Assembly: GCA_002811645.1 (NCBI GenBank)
Contig: PDIP01000067.1
Location: 1-20,199 of the forward strand
Reading direction: 5' to 3'
DNA: 20,199 nucleotides
Source of the DNA: Corallochytrium limacisporum
Lineage: Eukaryota; Opisthokonta
Below are positions 1 through 9,640 of the stretch, one piece after another (the stretch's first letter is position 1; each line of letters begins with the position of its first letter). Position numbers and translations under genes: made by a program. The notes under the pieces are model-generated. The model saw only the letters and a program-made list of their open reading frames with translations. It was not told the origin of the DNA and ran no database searches.

Positions 1-253
1 AATATTTATATAAACCTAAATTCCTCCTTAACTTATGGGGCAGAGGTTGGTATATGTGTGTGCATTGCGACAATATTTCCATAGAGACTGAGGCGGTGGT
101 GGGGGAACTGGGGCCGAAGCCCGACTCGGTGCCCCGTTGTATGAACCTGCTTGTACACGCTAACGAGATCCGCTGTTTTCGCTACGCAAGACCGGGTACT
201 CATGACGTTTTTGCAACTCGCTTGGTTCCCCCCGGCCCATTGCCCCTACCCCA

Positions 254-277
254 CCCCCCCCCCCCCGGGGGGCCCCC
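254..277. repeat. C13-G6-C5 homopolymer block
   Basis: A run of 13 C (254-266) is followed directly by six G (267-272) and five C (273-277). The adjoining C and G runs can fold back on each other, and such tracts are prone to slippage and sequencing error. Confidence 0.9.
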
Positions 278-869
278 TCTTTGCTGGGGGCCTACTTTAA
301 ATATTTGACGAAATACACACCACGAAGTAAAAATGCGCGAAAATGTGAGCTCTGACTCTCTTTTGCAATTCTTGGGCTCCCGGCGATACGCGGGGGCTAC
401 TGCGGGTTGACTGGGCAGTTTACCGTTGCAGAGGAGACAGTGTGTGTTTTGTATGCGTGTGTAGGTGAACTGGGAGTATGGAGCCACACAAGCCAAAGTC
501 GCCTTCGATCCTTGCCCGACCTCCGCTCTCCCTCCTCCCCCTGTTCCGCGACGTACCTCTGAGGTTGGGGAGGTTGGTCACCCAATGCGTGGGTGTGTGT
601 GTGGTTTCGACCGTTGATCCTTCTCTGTCTCTTGGTCCCAAATGGAGATTTGTTCATAGACTCGGTACGAAGGAGTTAAAGAACTCGGAAACGAGAAAAA
701 AAATCCTGCCTTCCCCGTGGCTTCCGAGCGATTAGAACCCCTGGGACTGGTCTTAGAGATTAGCGTAAGAGATTAAGGGACATCCAACATTCCCTTCCCT
801 CATTCTTCACCTGAGTTCACACTGTATGGACATAGTAGAGTCTGAGTCGTGTGGATGGACCACCACAAA

Positions 870-917
870 CATACGCATACGCACACGCACACACACATAC
901 GCATACGCATACGAACA
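870..917. repeat. Imperfect (CATACG)/(CA) microsatellite
   Basis: Alternating purine-pyrimidine sequence built from CATACG and CACACG units with a short pure CA core. Several spurious open frames nearby owe their length to it. Confidence 0.85.
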
Positions 918-1866
918 CTCTCACCCGGATGCACCGTTATTCCGCTGCTGCTGCTGATGTCAGGAAGTGTGAAAGAAGATCGAGAACACATGCAGTTTGT
1001 ACATATCCCAGTCGAAAGGTACCACTGACACAATGTCAGAGTCCATATAGAATACCCTGAGATTTTACTCCCGCCTTCATCGACAGGATTAATATGAGAA
1101 GCCAATGCTCCAGATAGGAGCATTGTGAGAAAAAGAATCGTTTGGGGCAGGGGGGCCAAATAAGCACGGTAGAACTACAATCGTCGGACCGGAGCATAGT
1201 AAGAACCAAAAAAAAAAAAGGGAGAGACAACGGCGGACCAACGACATGACCCGGCAGGAAAGCAACAGATGCCCGCGGACTATCTTGAAAGTCAGTACGA
1301 GCAAAGAGGAAAGTTGGAAAAGAAAACGAAGAATTGAGATGGCGCGGGATGCGTACGGTTCTACAAGTGACGTCTGCCCACAGTGGCGCCCGCTCTTCTA
1401 CCTTGCGCAGTGACGGGTTGATGTGATGGGGGGGAGAGGGTTGGCGGGTGGAGTGGTGCCCGGAAGACATGGTTTCTCCTCGGTGGATCAGTGTGATACG
1501 CGGTATGGTAGGGGCGACGGCCACCGGGCAGTGGTGTTTCTCCCTACTGAATGTATGTGATTAGTGGAACTAGATGTGAATTCATCAATCAATTTTGCGG
1601 AAGATTATTTGGATAGTTTTCGAAAATTCATGGGCCGTGGACAATCTCTTTGGGGCAGGACTGTTACCCTTTTTGAGCGAGCGCGGGACAAAGGGCGCAG
1701 TCCTGGTACTGAATGTATTGAAATACATAATGCATTTTCTCCGCTTCCAGGCGAATCGAAGCAAACCTAACATCTACATGACCTCCCTCATTCGTTGCCG
1801 ACATTCCCAATTGCGGCAAGTCTTATGGCTAGGCCAAAAGCGCAGCCCAACGCGACAGAACACAGG

Positions 1867-1875
1867 TATATAAAG
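1867..1875 (+). promoter_or_regulatory. Isolated TATA-box-like element
   Basis: TATATAAAG preceded by G, a near-canonical TATA box. No recognisable gene follows within 4 kb on the plus strand, so it may be fortuitous or may serve a non-coding transcript. The match is visible; the function is inferred. Confidence 0.25.
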
Positions 1876-2015
1876 TACCTAATTCGTTTTGTTCTATCGT
1901 TGTGTGAAGAAAATTTTCTCTGAGATTGCTCTGGACTGCGCTGCTTGCGTATTCCAATCTATCAGCCAAGAGTTGTTGATCTCGAAGTGCCGGGGAGTGT
2001 GATGGGGCCCTCCAT

Positions 2016-2039
2016 TGAGATAATATATTCATTATCTCA
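2016..2039. repeat. Perfect 9-bp AT-rich hairpin
   Basis: TGAGATAAT at 2016-2024 and its exact reverse complement ATTATCTCA at 2031-2039, with a 6-nt loop. No T-run follows it, and no coding gene adjoins. Inverted repeats of this size also occur by chance. Confidence 0.6.
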
Positions 2040-2284
2040 TGTGCATTATAACGATTACAGCTGAAGAGAAATTTATCATTTTCTTGCGTGGGAGCTGGCA
2101 TCGTCGGCCCCTCAGCGGCTTTCGTTCGAAACGTCGGCTGTAATGCCGTGGCGGGCAATGATTCCAAGCATACTGTAAATAGTGAATGTATGTGATAAAT
2201 GCGAAAAACGGTGACATTTCCTCCGTCATCTTTGCAGGGTGTTGAACAGATCACACCCAACCGGGGTTCAGTGCGAGCGAGCGC

Positions 2285-2360
2285 GAGACACACAGAGAGA
2301 GACACAGAGAGAGACACCCACACGCACAGAGACACAGAGAGAGAGAGAGAGAGAGAGAAA
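2285..2360. repeat. GA/CA microsatellite
   Basis: Mixed (GA)n and (GACACA)n array ending in an uninterrupted GA stretch, strongly purine-biased on the plus strand. The reverse strand reads as Ser/Val/Leu repeats in a spurious frame. Confidence 0.9.
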
Positions 2361-3212
2361 GTATGCGGGTGTGTTGTCTAGTGCGTACGTTCGTGCGTGT
2401 GTGGGTGTGCTACAGTGGAATGACTGACCGCGCAACCAGATGAGTATTCGGCGGGAGGTGATGAAATCGGAGGGAAACGGGGAAGCTGGTAACGCACTCA
2501 GTACTGAAGATACATACTTTTCATTTACATGTCGCAGCTCGAATTGGAAGCGTTGCCGCGATACTGAACTAATTGAGTTAAATACCCCGCTATTCGTATT
2601 TTTTCCGATACTTGACTTTTATCTTATACATTACCATGCTACAGGAACACCTTCCGCTGGTGTCTGCAATCCTTCACGGACATGGGGCGAGTCCCCAGCT
2701 CGAGGGCATCTAACACCTCTGGGAGTGGAGTTGGTGTCCGATTTCAGGAGATTGTTGCCATCGGCATGCAATCGACCCATCTGCATGGCGAACAAGGGGC
2801 TCCTGCGGTGGCGGTGCTCTGCACTTTCTGTCGAGGGGTGTTGATCACACTTCCTTGTCTTGTGCCGGAGGAGTAAAGTATTAACATCGCAGTTTGCTTC
2901 GTTTGCAATTTTCCGTTCCTCCCTAACCTTTTTTTACTTTTTTTTCGCGGAGTGGCGGGTGGTGCTTACCGGTCGTTCGGTGGTGCTGGTACGCAACTGT
3001 GGCGGCGGTCTAGGAAATGCTCTGCCGGCGGCTCTTAATATCATCTCCCACACGTTTGATGGCGGGGGCCACCAACCCCATGTGGGATTAAGGGAAGAGG
3101 CGAAGTGGCAGGTGGGCCGACCCGCGCGAGACCACAACTGCGCTGTTGATCAAAACACAGTGAAGCAATTCTGGATGTTTCTCCAAACTGACAAGTTTCG
3201 TCTGTCCGGGGT

Positions 3213-3240
3213 CATTTTGTGTGCTTCATTTTGTGTGCTT
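3213..3240. repeat. Tandem duplication of a 14-bp unit
   Basis: The unit CATTTTGTGTGCTT occurs twice head to tail (3213-3226 and 3227-3240) without mismatch. This is typical of a recent replication-slippage duplication. Confidence 0.9.
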
Positions 3241-4954
3241 CGCTGTGCAACCATGATCCTATCTTTAGCAACCGTTAACCCCCCGTCAGCCTGGGCCTGT
3301 CTGCCTGATTGCACCTATCATATGTTTTTGAGTACTTTTCTATGGTACGGGCAACGGAAAAGATCGGCCACCTTGGCGAGTATCGGAAAATTCATCTGGC
3401 CCAGGCAATAATGTGAAGTATGCTCCAAGATGGGACCTAAGTTCGGTTTTTCTGAAATAGAAAATGGACTCCCTCTCGGTCGCCAAAATAGTAGCAGTAG
3501 TGCACAACCATGTGTGCACTCCGTGCCCAGTCCTCTTTAGTTGAGTTCTTTGGAGACAACTCTCGTGGCTCATCTCATCGAATGTAACGTGGAAGTACGG
3601 ATGGGGGACCCATTCATGTGGTGCATTACGTGCGGGCACTGTGCGTGTGAGATCGCCTCTGTGTTCGTCAAAACAAGTTACAACCGCACCGTGGCCAGGA
3701 ATCACAGATGCCCTGACATGTAAACATTGTTAAATAACCGGCGCTAATTACTTTTCGATATGAGAGGAAGAACTAGTGGAACGCGATCGGTATACAGTCC
3801 GAATCAAAAAAAAGGTCGCCACATGTTGTCTATACTAGTTTGGCCATCTACATCGGATTGCATCCAGCCGCGCATCCTCGACCAGGCAACCACGACGGTC
3901 GGCCACCAGAAGGGTCGTCCACAGGGTAAAGCATGCCAAACTGTACGATGTTGGGCTCCTAATGGAAAGGTTAATATTAAGGCAGGAATGATCGCAAGAG
4001 CGTGGATCCCACACTCACACTAGAGCAGCCGTAGATCCTTGTTTGGACATCATCGTTTGAGGCTGCCTTGAACATCAGCAGTTTCTTTCATGAACGTGTT
4101 GGGCAGTGTCTGCAATGCATTCGTCTCAGGCATGCCGGAGCAGTCACCACCCGTCGAATGTCTCCCTGTCAATCCTTGGGCACCTCATGCAATGCGGCTT
4201 CTCAGAACAGAATTAACAAGATTTTAGCCATGAGGGAGAGAAACCCGATGTTTGTGCTCAGAGTGTTCACTTGTACCCGGCCCGTAGAATAGCAAAACAC
4301 CCCGTCTCAGACGGGTCCTATTCCATTTGGGTTCATCTCGTACCAAGAAGAAAAATACTTCGTGGCGCCCGCGACTAAATTTGGACAAGGGGTCGAAGAC
4401 GAAGACCCGACGATGTGGAGAGGGACAAAGAAAGATGAACAATGGCGGGGCCATCCACTCTCTGCAGCTGTTGTCCTCAAGACGAGTATCCATTGAACTA
4501 GAGTGCCACCAGCTACCGCTGACAACGTGCAGACACACCGAAAGAGGAGAGAGAGAGTGTGTGTGAGCCTCAACACCTGTTCACCTTTGCCATTATGTTT
4601 CTCAGCCGCAGTGTGCGTCTCGTTAAGGCTTGCTTGCTTCACAACTTGGTGAGGGCGAGAGGCATGTCAGGATGCACAAGCAACAGAAATGTCGGATAGA
4701 GATAAATGGCACCGGACTGTGACGTGCCTCTGAGCACAATGAGGATGTCCTTGTGGATGTCCGTGAGTTAGATCTCGAACTAGCGATGGCAAGATAGCCC
4801 ATCGGGTTGATTTCTGGATCGTTGTACAGCACGCAACATACACCCGCATTGAGTATCGCCATGTAAGCTCATTGTCCAATCGAAGGGCGGTGGTGACGCA
4901 ATCGAAGTATCAGCCTGCCTTCCCCTGTTTGTTGTGACCCATTGAGGACTCAAA

Positions 4955-4977
4955 GATCTCTCCTTGGGGGAGAGATC
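4955..4977. repeat. Perfect 9-bp hairpin
   Basis: GATCTCTCC at 4955-4963 pairs with GGAGAGATC at 4969-4977 around a 5-nt loop (TTGGG). It sits in sequence without a recognisable gene, and no function is evident. Confidence 0.6.
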
Positions 4978-5376
4978 CTGCTCGCTGCCACCAGCCATTG
5001 GGACATCCAAGACATACGTCCCTGGTGGATACATTAGAGAGCGGCTTAGCCGTTTTCCTCCCGGATGATGACAAACGCCGAGCATCCTCCCGTTGGATAG
5101 CTTTTGCTCCTTGTCACATTATGGGGCATGATCCCAAGAAACGCAATGAACCGCGAGGTATCCATCACAGCAAAGCGATGACGAAGGCCGGCTTTGATCA
5201 TCACGCTCGCTGCAAGACGAGGGGGCCTATTTATCATCCACCTTCTATCGTATCCAAAAAAGGACTCCCAGAAGTATATAATTTAATGATTTTATAATAT
5301 TAGGGGTTCAGTTAATATCTTGGCCCCCCCTCTTACCGGGCCTCTATTTTTTGTCCCCTTCTCTCCCCTCCGTGCG

Positions 5377-5400
5377 GCCCCTGCCCCTGCCCCTGCCCCC
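5377..5400. repeat. (CCCCTG)n hexanucleotide repeat
   Basis: About four units of CCCCTG ending in CCCCC, within a pyrimidine-rich block that begins near 5324. It lies roughly 700 bp upstream of the TUSC2-like start codon. Confidence 0.8.
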
Positions 5401-6082
5401 GCTGGCTGCTGGCTGGCTTGGTCAGTTTTGGTGGCCGAGTCACACAACGGTCGGTACATTCAGTACGCTACAAACCGTGAACACACACACTGTGGCCACA
5501 TCGGCTCAGGAACAGGAAGAAGTAAATTGGGGCTTACATTGCCACAGCAAAAAAATTGCTAGAACATTGGGCATAACAAATGCAATTTTCGAATACAAGA
5601 AGCCATGCATGGGAGGTATAGTGTTGGCCGGCTCGGTAGGAGCCATGCCGCTGTGGTTGGGTGGTGGTGCCCGGTGGGTGGAGGGGCGGGGGAGACAAAG
5701 GATGATGTTATTATGGTGGACTCCCCGGGGGATTTCAAACAAAACGCGGGACGAAACAGCGAGTCAGATCGAGCGTCAGGGTTTCCGGGCCACTTTGTAG
5801 TATCTTAGGGGTTTTGGCTGCGTTTTGAATTGTTTACGGAGAGTGGTCCGGTGCGGTGGTATTTGGAGACCATGATGGTCTGCAGCAGCAGCTAAGCCAG
5901 ATGGGTCACTGCAGAAAGTATGAGAACCTGGTACTGGTGAACTGATCACAGAGCCCAGAACTTTATGGGGCTGCTTCGGGGCGTATTGTATGCAAGGACG
6001 AGCAACCATGTAGTAGTGGAATGTAGATAAAGAACAAACGGAACTTAATCTTAAAACACAGATATAGCAGAAAGTGTTTACC

Positions 6083-6538
6083 ATGGGCAACTATTGGAGT
6101 GACAATAAAGAAGAGGAACCTCAAGCCTCAGCATCATCACGAAAGACATCGTCCAAGCCGAAGCCTTCTCCCAGTTCCGCAGATCTGAAGCCCAACCCCA
6201 ATATCTTGCGGCCAGCGGACTTTGTATGGCATAGGCGGTCGAGCATGGTCATGGACGAAGATGGCGACATGGCCCACGAGTTCTTTAACGAACAGGTCGT
6301 GGTGGACGTATCCCACAAAAAGCCCAAAGGACCTGGCGCCAAGAACAAGAAGAAGGGCAAGAAGGTTGAGACCCGCAAAGTTGTCATGAAGAAGCGAGAC
6401 GATTCAACTCTTAGACCCGTCGGTATGGTGGAGATGTCCCATCCCTCAATCAGGCAAGGTGTGCCCGTTGTCTTGCTGGATCAAGATCAGCTGCGATCGG
6501 TACACAATTCACCTGTGCCCCCCAGGAAGAGGAAGTAG
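6083..6538 (+). CDS. TUSC2: TUSC2/FUS1-like small myristoylated protein
   Basis: This 151-residue protein matches the TUSC2 (FUS1) family. The core at residues 47-70 (FVWHRRSSMVMDEDGDMAHE followed by FFNE) corresponds to the family block F-V-x-x-R-R-x-S-M-x-x-DEDGD-x-AHEF. A second block near residues 110-135 (RPVGMVEMSHPSI followed by PVVLL) matches the family's QGIVKLDHPRI and PVILY end. I start at 6083, not at the in-frame ATG at 6074. It gives Met-Gly-Asn, an N-myristoylation signal as in TUSC2, and sits in a good ACCATGG context. In animals TUSC2 is myristoylated, associates with mitochondria and affects calcium handling; DEDGD is the acidic segment discussed for calcium binding. Unusual here are a Ser/Pro/Lys-rich stretch (16-40), a Lys-rich insert (79-97) and a basic tail ending PPRKRK. 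It converges with RPL5 and has no visible intron. Confidence 0.85.
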   Translation: MGNYWSDNKEEEPQASASSRKTSSKPKPSPSSADLKPNPNILRPADFVWHRRSSMVMDEDGDMAHEFFNEQVVVDVSHKKPKGPGAKNKKKGKKVETRKVVMKKRDDSTLRPVGMVEMSHPSIRQGVPVVLLDQDQLRSVHNSPVPPRKRK

Positions 6539-6858
6539 AGGGTTCCATCGGGAATCAACAAGCATCCTATCGTCCACATAGACACAAGACTTGTAAAGTA
6601 GTTTCACAGATTGTAACGCTCACATAAACATACAAATATGCACAAAATCACAAATGCAGAGGAGCAGATCGGTCACACATTAGATGTAGGGAAAGTAATA
6701 AGATGATTTTAATTATCTACATGCCAATATGGATGGGAAATGAAAAGGCTCCTGTGCTACGTACCACCGTTAAACAGCGGACCAAAAAACAACAAAGATC
6801 TCTAGACATTTCAAACGAGTAAAGAACGATGACCAAGTACTTTGCCAAGCAATAAAAC
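6539..6858. other. Shared 3' region of the convergent TUSC2-like and RPL5 genes
   Basis: These 320 bases separate the two stop codons and must hold both 3' UTRs. I see no canonical AATAAA in the expected orientation for RPL5. The best minus-strand candidate is an ATTAAA within AATTAAAATC near 6705-6714. The plus side has only loose A-rich elements. No gene or repeat is evident. Confidence 0.6.
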
Positions 6859-8517
6859 TTACTCGTCGGCCATGGCGGCGGCCATGCGGCGGGCGAAGGC
6901 AGCCTTCTTCTGCGTGACAGTGTTCTTGCGCTGCTGCAGAGACTTCTTGGTGGCATTGTAACGCTTGTACTGGGCTGCCGCCTTACCACTGCTCTTGAAG
7001 GAGGGATCGGCCCGGATGGCCTCGTGGGCCTTGGTGTAGATACCCTCGAGACTGTCACCCTCAATGCCGTTCTTGATGTACTGGCTGAAGACCTTCTGGT
7101 ACTTCTCGGGCTCCTCTTCCTTGAGCATGTTCATGTAGTCGCTGACGTGGCCACCGAAGATCAGCTTCTTGTGGAACTCGGCGTCGTACTCCTTGGACTC
7201 GGGGTCGTAGCCAGGGAAGCGCTTCTCGGAGTGAGGCACCTCCAGACCGCCATCAGCGGCACCCTTGAGCACACCGAAGAGGCGAGCACCGGTGGTGGTG
7301 CGCTTCAGACCAACGTCCAGGAAGGCCTGGAAGGGAGCGGGGCCATCAAAGTCGGGCTCGACAGAGAAGTACTCACCGTTGACCTCCTCAGTGCCAGTGT
7401 AGGTGTCAGCCAGACCGACCTTCTGGAGAAGACGACGGGCCAGCAGCAGACCAACACAGTAGGCTGCGGCGTAGTTAGTCAGACCGACCTTGACGCCATA
7501 GCGGGGCAGCTCGTGGGCATAAGCGCAGGCAACCACAACATCACCGACAATCTTGGAGTAGATGACCTGGGCAGTGATGTCCTTGTTTGAGAAACGGACG
7601 ACCAGACGGTACTTGGGGGAGTTGTACTTGTTCTTGTCCTGGATAATCAGGGCACGGCGCTGGCTGTAGTCAGTCTTGCCCTCTGTAGAATTGAACAAAA
7701 AGAAAAGTGAGATAAAGTAAGGTATGTTAGTAAGAATGGTCCCAAGAAAATAAGACAGATTAAAGGAGAATAGAAAGGAGATGGTCATTGAGTAAACAAG
7801 AATCTCAGAAACCCTCTGCGAGCCGAGCCCACAGATCATATGCTCAAGGAGGTGTGCGCGACGCCCAACGTATCCAGCACGAAACGACATGTCTAGGACA
7901 TTATGGTCAAAAGGTATGCAATCTCAGCGTCATGTTGTCATTTCTCTCAATGCCGTATTGAACCACGAAACACCCAAGTGAATGATCAAGAACTGACCAA
8001 ACACCATCATCTACGACCAGGAACGATCGAAGTGTTTTCTGTAGGGTCAATGAAGCGCGCATCAGATAGGAGCGAAAGATGACGGATAGTCTTTCGTCAT
8101 GGATATAATCGGACGAACTATGCCAATACCGGATTATCATCACATGAACACTCCACATAAACCCTATAGGCGCTAAACATTATGATCACCACGATGGCTG
8201 AATGTAGTTCAAGCGAAGCACTGAGAGCGAAGGACAGCGATAACAAATTTCACATGTACGCCTTCAAACCCATAATCCCGACACGATTCTGTACTTTCCC
8301 GGTGCTTGCGTCACACACTAACCCCCCTGAGTATACTTATGCTTATGCCCTATGGGTCAGACCACAATACAGGTTTCATATTTGGCTAATGGTCCCGAGA
8401 CTGTGCACCCAATGATCTTCCTAAAACGAGAGAGAAATACTTACGGCGGCGACGGCGGTACTTGACCTGGTAACGCTTGAAGTAAGCGCGGTCCTTGATG
8501 GCCTTAACGAACGGCAT
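6859..8517 (-). CDS. RPL5: Ribosomal protein L5 (uL18), two exons
   Basis: RPL5 binds 5S rRNA and is part of the central protuberance of the 60S subunit. The coding sequence joins exon 1 (8517-8445, 24 codons plus one base) to exon 2 (7682-6859), giving 298 residues, the normal eukaryotic length. Exon 1 encodes the family start: [14 protein letters not shown] follows [10 protein letters not shown]. The split codon C/AG gives Gln25. Exon 2 continues with GKTDYSQRR and [12 protein letters not shown], then [54 protein letters not shown] and a basic C-terminus. The open frame runs past the splice acceptor to 7890 only because the intron happens to be open there. Codons favour C at the third position, as expected for a highly expressed gene. 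The intron carries a snoRNA. RPL14 lies divergently upstream. Confidence 0.97.
7683..8444 (-). other. RPL5 intron 1 (762 nt, phase 1)
   Basis: On the minus strand the intron opens with GTAAGT right after exon base 8445 and closes with TTCTACAG at 7683. A perfect yeast-type branch point TACTAAC lies at 7732-7726, with the branch A about 44 nt before the acceptor. A pyrimidine-rich tract follows it. Splicing here restores the RPL5 family sequence across the junction. The intron is long for this compact stretch of genes and carries a C/D snoRNA in its middle, which probably explains its size. Confidence 0.95.
8057..8148 (-). ncRNA. snR60: Intronic C/D-box snoRNA, snR60/U80-type
   Basis: Read on the minus strand: box C GTGATGA (8143-8137), guide 1 (8124-8113), box D' CCGA (8112-8109), box C' ATGACGA (8100-8094), guide 2 (8079-8066) and box D CTGA (8065-8062). 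Guide 1 pairs with 12 nt of large-subunit rRNA (GUGAACUAUGCC in yeast; ten Watson-Crick pairs and two G-U next to D'). Guide 2 pairs with 14 nt (AUAGGGGCGAAAGA in yeast, one G-U). Counting five bases from each D or D' box lands on yeast A817 and G908, exactly the two 2'-O-methyl sites I know for snR60 (animal U80/U77). The rRNA is recalled from memory, but its register reproduces other known sites (Am807, Gm867, Am876, Um898). The mature ends are estimates; a weak 4-bp outer stem (AGUG/CGCU) is possible. It is probably released from the spliced RPL5 intron. Confidence 0.93.
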
Positions 8518-8757
8518 GATTGATAATTATGAAAATTCGTAGTATAGACTAAGAGGACAATATCCCTGCCACTACAAAAATGTATGTAACTAGACTATGA
8601 GATCTTGAGATAGGTCTGTAGATCGAGGTCATGAAATAGCCACGTTCTATATCTGCATGTGACCATTGTAACTATCACGGGTGGCACCAACTTCGATAGA
8701 AAGCCTACCGTACCATATGCCATCGACACAGAACTTGTATCGCACACACACAAACCA

Positions 8758-8758
<1 letters not shown>

Positions 8759-8789
<31 letters not shown>
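8759..8789. repeat. (CA)n microsatellite
   Basis: About 31 bases of uninterrupted AC/CA dinucleotide, preceded by a shorter CA stretch at 8742-8752. It sits about 250 bp upstream of the RPL5 start codon. Confidence 0.95.
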
Positions 8790-8791
<2 letters not shown>

Positions 8792-9146
8792 AGGGTCGAC
8801 CCCGCACACGAGCCATCGCTGTACTTTGGCCGAATGGCTCCCGGTTCCGTGTGTATAGCGGCCACCCGACCCACACGCAGGCCACGGAGCCTCCTCCACC
8901 CAAGCACTCTGGCACGGTGGGCCTCTACCTTCGGGCCGGACCCCTCTATCCCTCTCTCTGAAAGGCCATCTCCAAAAGAATGAACCCCCCTACCTGATGG
9001 GTGACTTTGGTACTGAATGAACTGATACAATACCGATAATCTGGCAATGCGGAAGTAATTGTAGGATTTTCAAATTTAACACACAAATAAACACACAATT
9101 TCAAAATTGATATGTTTTTTCGACATTTTTTGTGTAAAAAATATAC

Positions 9147-9165
9147 AAATTTTGGGAAATTTTGG
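9147..9165 (+). repeat. Tandem AAATTTTGG pair in AT-rich DNA
   Basis: AAATTTTGG occurs at 9147-9155 and 9157-9165 with one G between. The second copy reads on into TTTTGGCGG, which resembles an E2F-type site (TTTSSCGC) with one departure. Factor binding is speculative. Confidence 0.4.
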
Positions 9166-9309
9166 CGGCTCGAAAATTTCACATTTTCCATACTCGGGAT
9201 ACAGCGGTGGAGAGTAGTCTCCCTCGCTGTACTTAAAGAGCGCATGCTGCTGCTGTTCTATAGTGAATGTACCGGACCTGGAAGGGCCAGGCAGTGCGAA
9301 CAAGGACCG

Positions 9310-9640
9310 ACCCACAAAAAAAAGCCCCCCAATTTTGAAAGAAAATTGCAACAAAAAAAAAGAAAAAGAAGAATAAAAGGGCAGTGAGAAAAAAGGGGGG
9401 AAGGAGCACCAAACGCGGGGCAGGGAGGTAGAGAGGGGGAGAGAGACAAAGTGCGGTGTTAGCGAACGCAGGCCAGCGAGAAAAAGGGCCGTGCACCGAA
9501 CGGCCGAACCAAAAAAGAGAAAAAAAGTAAAAAAAATTGAGAAAAGGACCAAGAGAAACCGAACCGTACCAGGTGCCAAGGCTAGGGGCAAGAAAGAGCT
9601 CTTTGGTGTGTGGGGGGGGGGGGGGGGAAGAAGAGTTTGT
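9310..9640 (+). other. Purine-biased segment upstream of RPL14
   Basis: The plus strand is mostly A and G over about 330 bases, with several A8-A9 runs, GA blocks and a G16 run. Composition like this favours nucleosome exclusion and unusual DNA structures and is common in strong promoters. Its position 250-580 bp before the RPL14 start codon fits such a role, but this is inference. Confidence 0.5.
9612..9627 (+). repeat. G16 homopolymer
   Basis: Sixteen consecutive G on the plus strand, 266 bp before the RPL14 start codon. It is a potential G-quadruplex. A longer run of the same kind sits in the USP/ATG7 divergent region. Confidence 0.9.

Larger units (their letters stand above)
1..6082. other. 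Long stretch with no recognisable gene
   Basis: No open reading frame here exceeds about 180 codons, and none shows a domain, motif or composition that I recognise on either strand. I looked for tRNA B-boxes, conserved snRNA motifs and C/D snoRNA boxes and found none that were complete. The stretch holds microsatellites, homopolymers, two perfect short hairpins and one TATA-like element (1867-1875), listed separately. A C-rich run near 5324-5400 and AT-rich DNA at 5268-5302 lie upstream of the TUSC2-like gene, so the last several hundred bases probably include its promoter and 5' leader. A multi-exon gene of weak coding signal or a non-coding transcript cannot be excluded. Confidence 0.6.

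Noticed and set aside
2101-2150. TTCGAAA and similar B-box-like motifs (also near 4773 and 17201) as possible tRNA genes
   Set aside because: None has a matching five-pair T stem, an A box or an acceptor stem at the right distance.
1829-2335. 168-codon minus-strand frame
   Set aside because: Its start is made of the GA/CA microsatellite, and the rest resembles nothing known.
2457-2570. Box C GTGATGA with downstream CTGA on the plus strand as an intergenic snoRNA
   Set aside because: Spacing to the two CTGA motifs is poor or long, and the upstream guides match no rRNA segment that I recognise.
2860-3411. 183-codon plus-strand frame
   Set aside because: Irregular composition with Cys/Trp scattered and a T-run giving Phe repeats. 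No family resemblance, and no neighbouring exon signals.
4623-4862. Faint RNase H-like look (VLYNDPEINPMGY) suggesting a retroelement remnant on the minus strand
   Set aside because: Catalytic acidic residues and the surrounding polymerase motifs are absent. The resemblance is too short to call.
6074-6082. Upstream in-frame ATG for the TUSC2-like gene (adds Met-Phe-Thr)
   Set aside because: It would bury the Met-Gly myristoylation signal typical of the family, and the second ATG has the better ACCATGG context.
7024-7590. 188-codon plus-strand frame
   Set aside because: It lies exactly antisense to RPL5 exon 2. Its Leu/Val/Gly-rich content is the shadow of a codon-biased gene.
7683-7890. Extension of the RPL5 frame upstream of residue EGKTDYSQ as coding sequence
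   Set aside because: The added residues are hydrophobic and unlike RPL5. A branch point, acceptor and the true exon 1 at 8445-8517 explain the gene fully.
7921-8012. Second C/D snoRNA in the RPL5 intron (ATGATGG ... GCTGA, minus strand)
   Set aside because: Box C has one departure, and neither the stretch before CTGA nor any internal guide matches rRNA sequence that I can recall.
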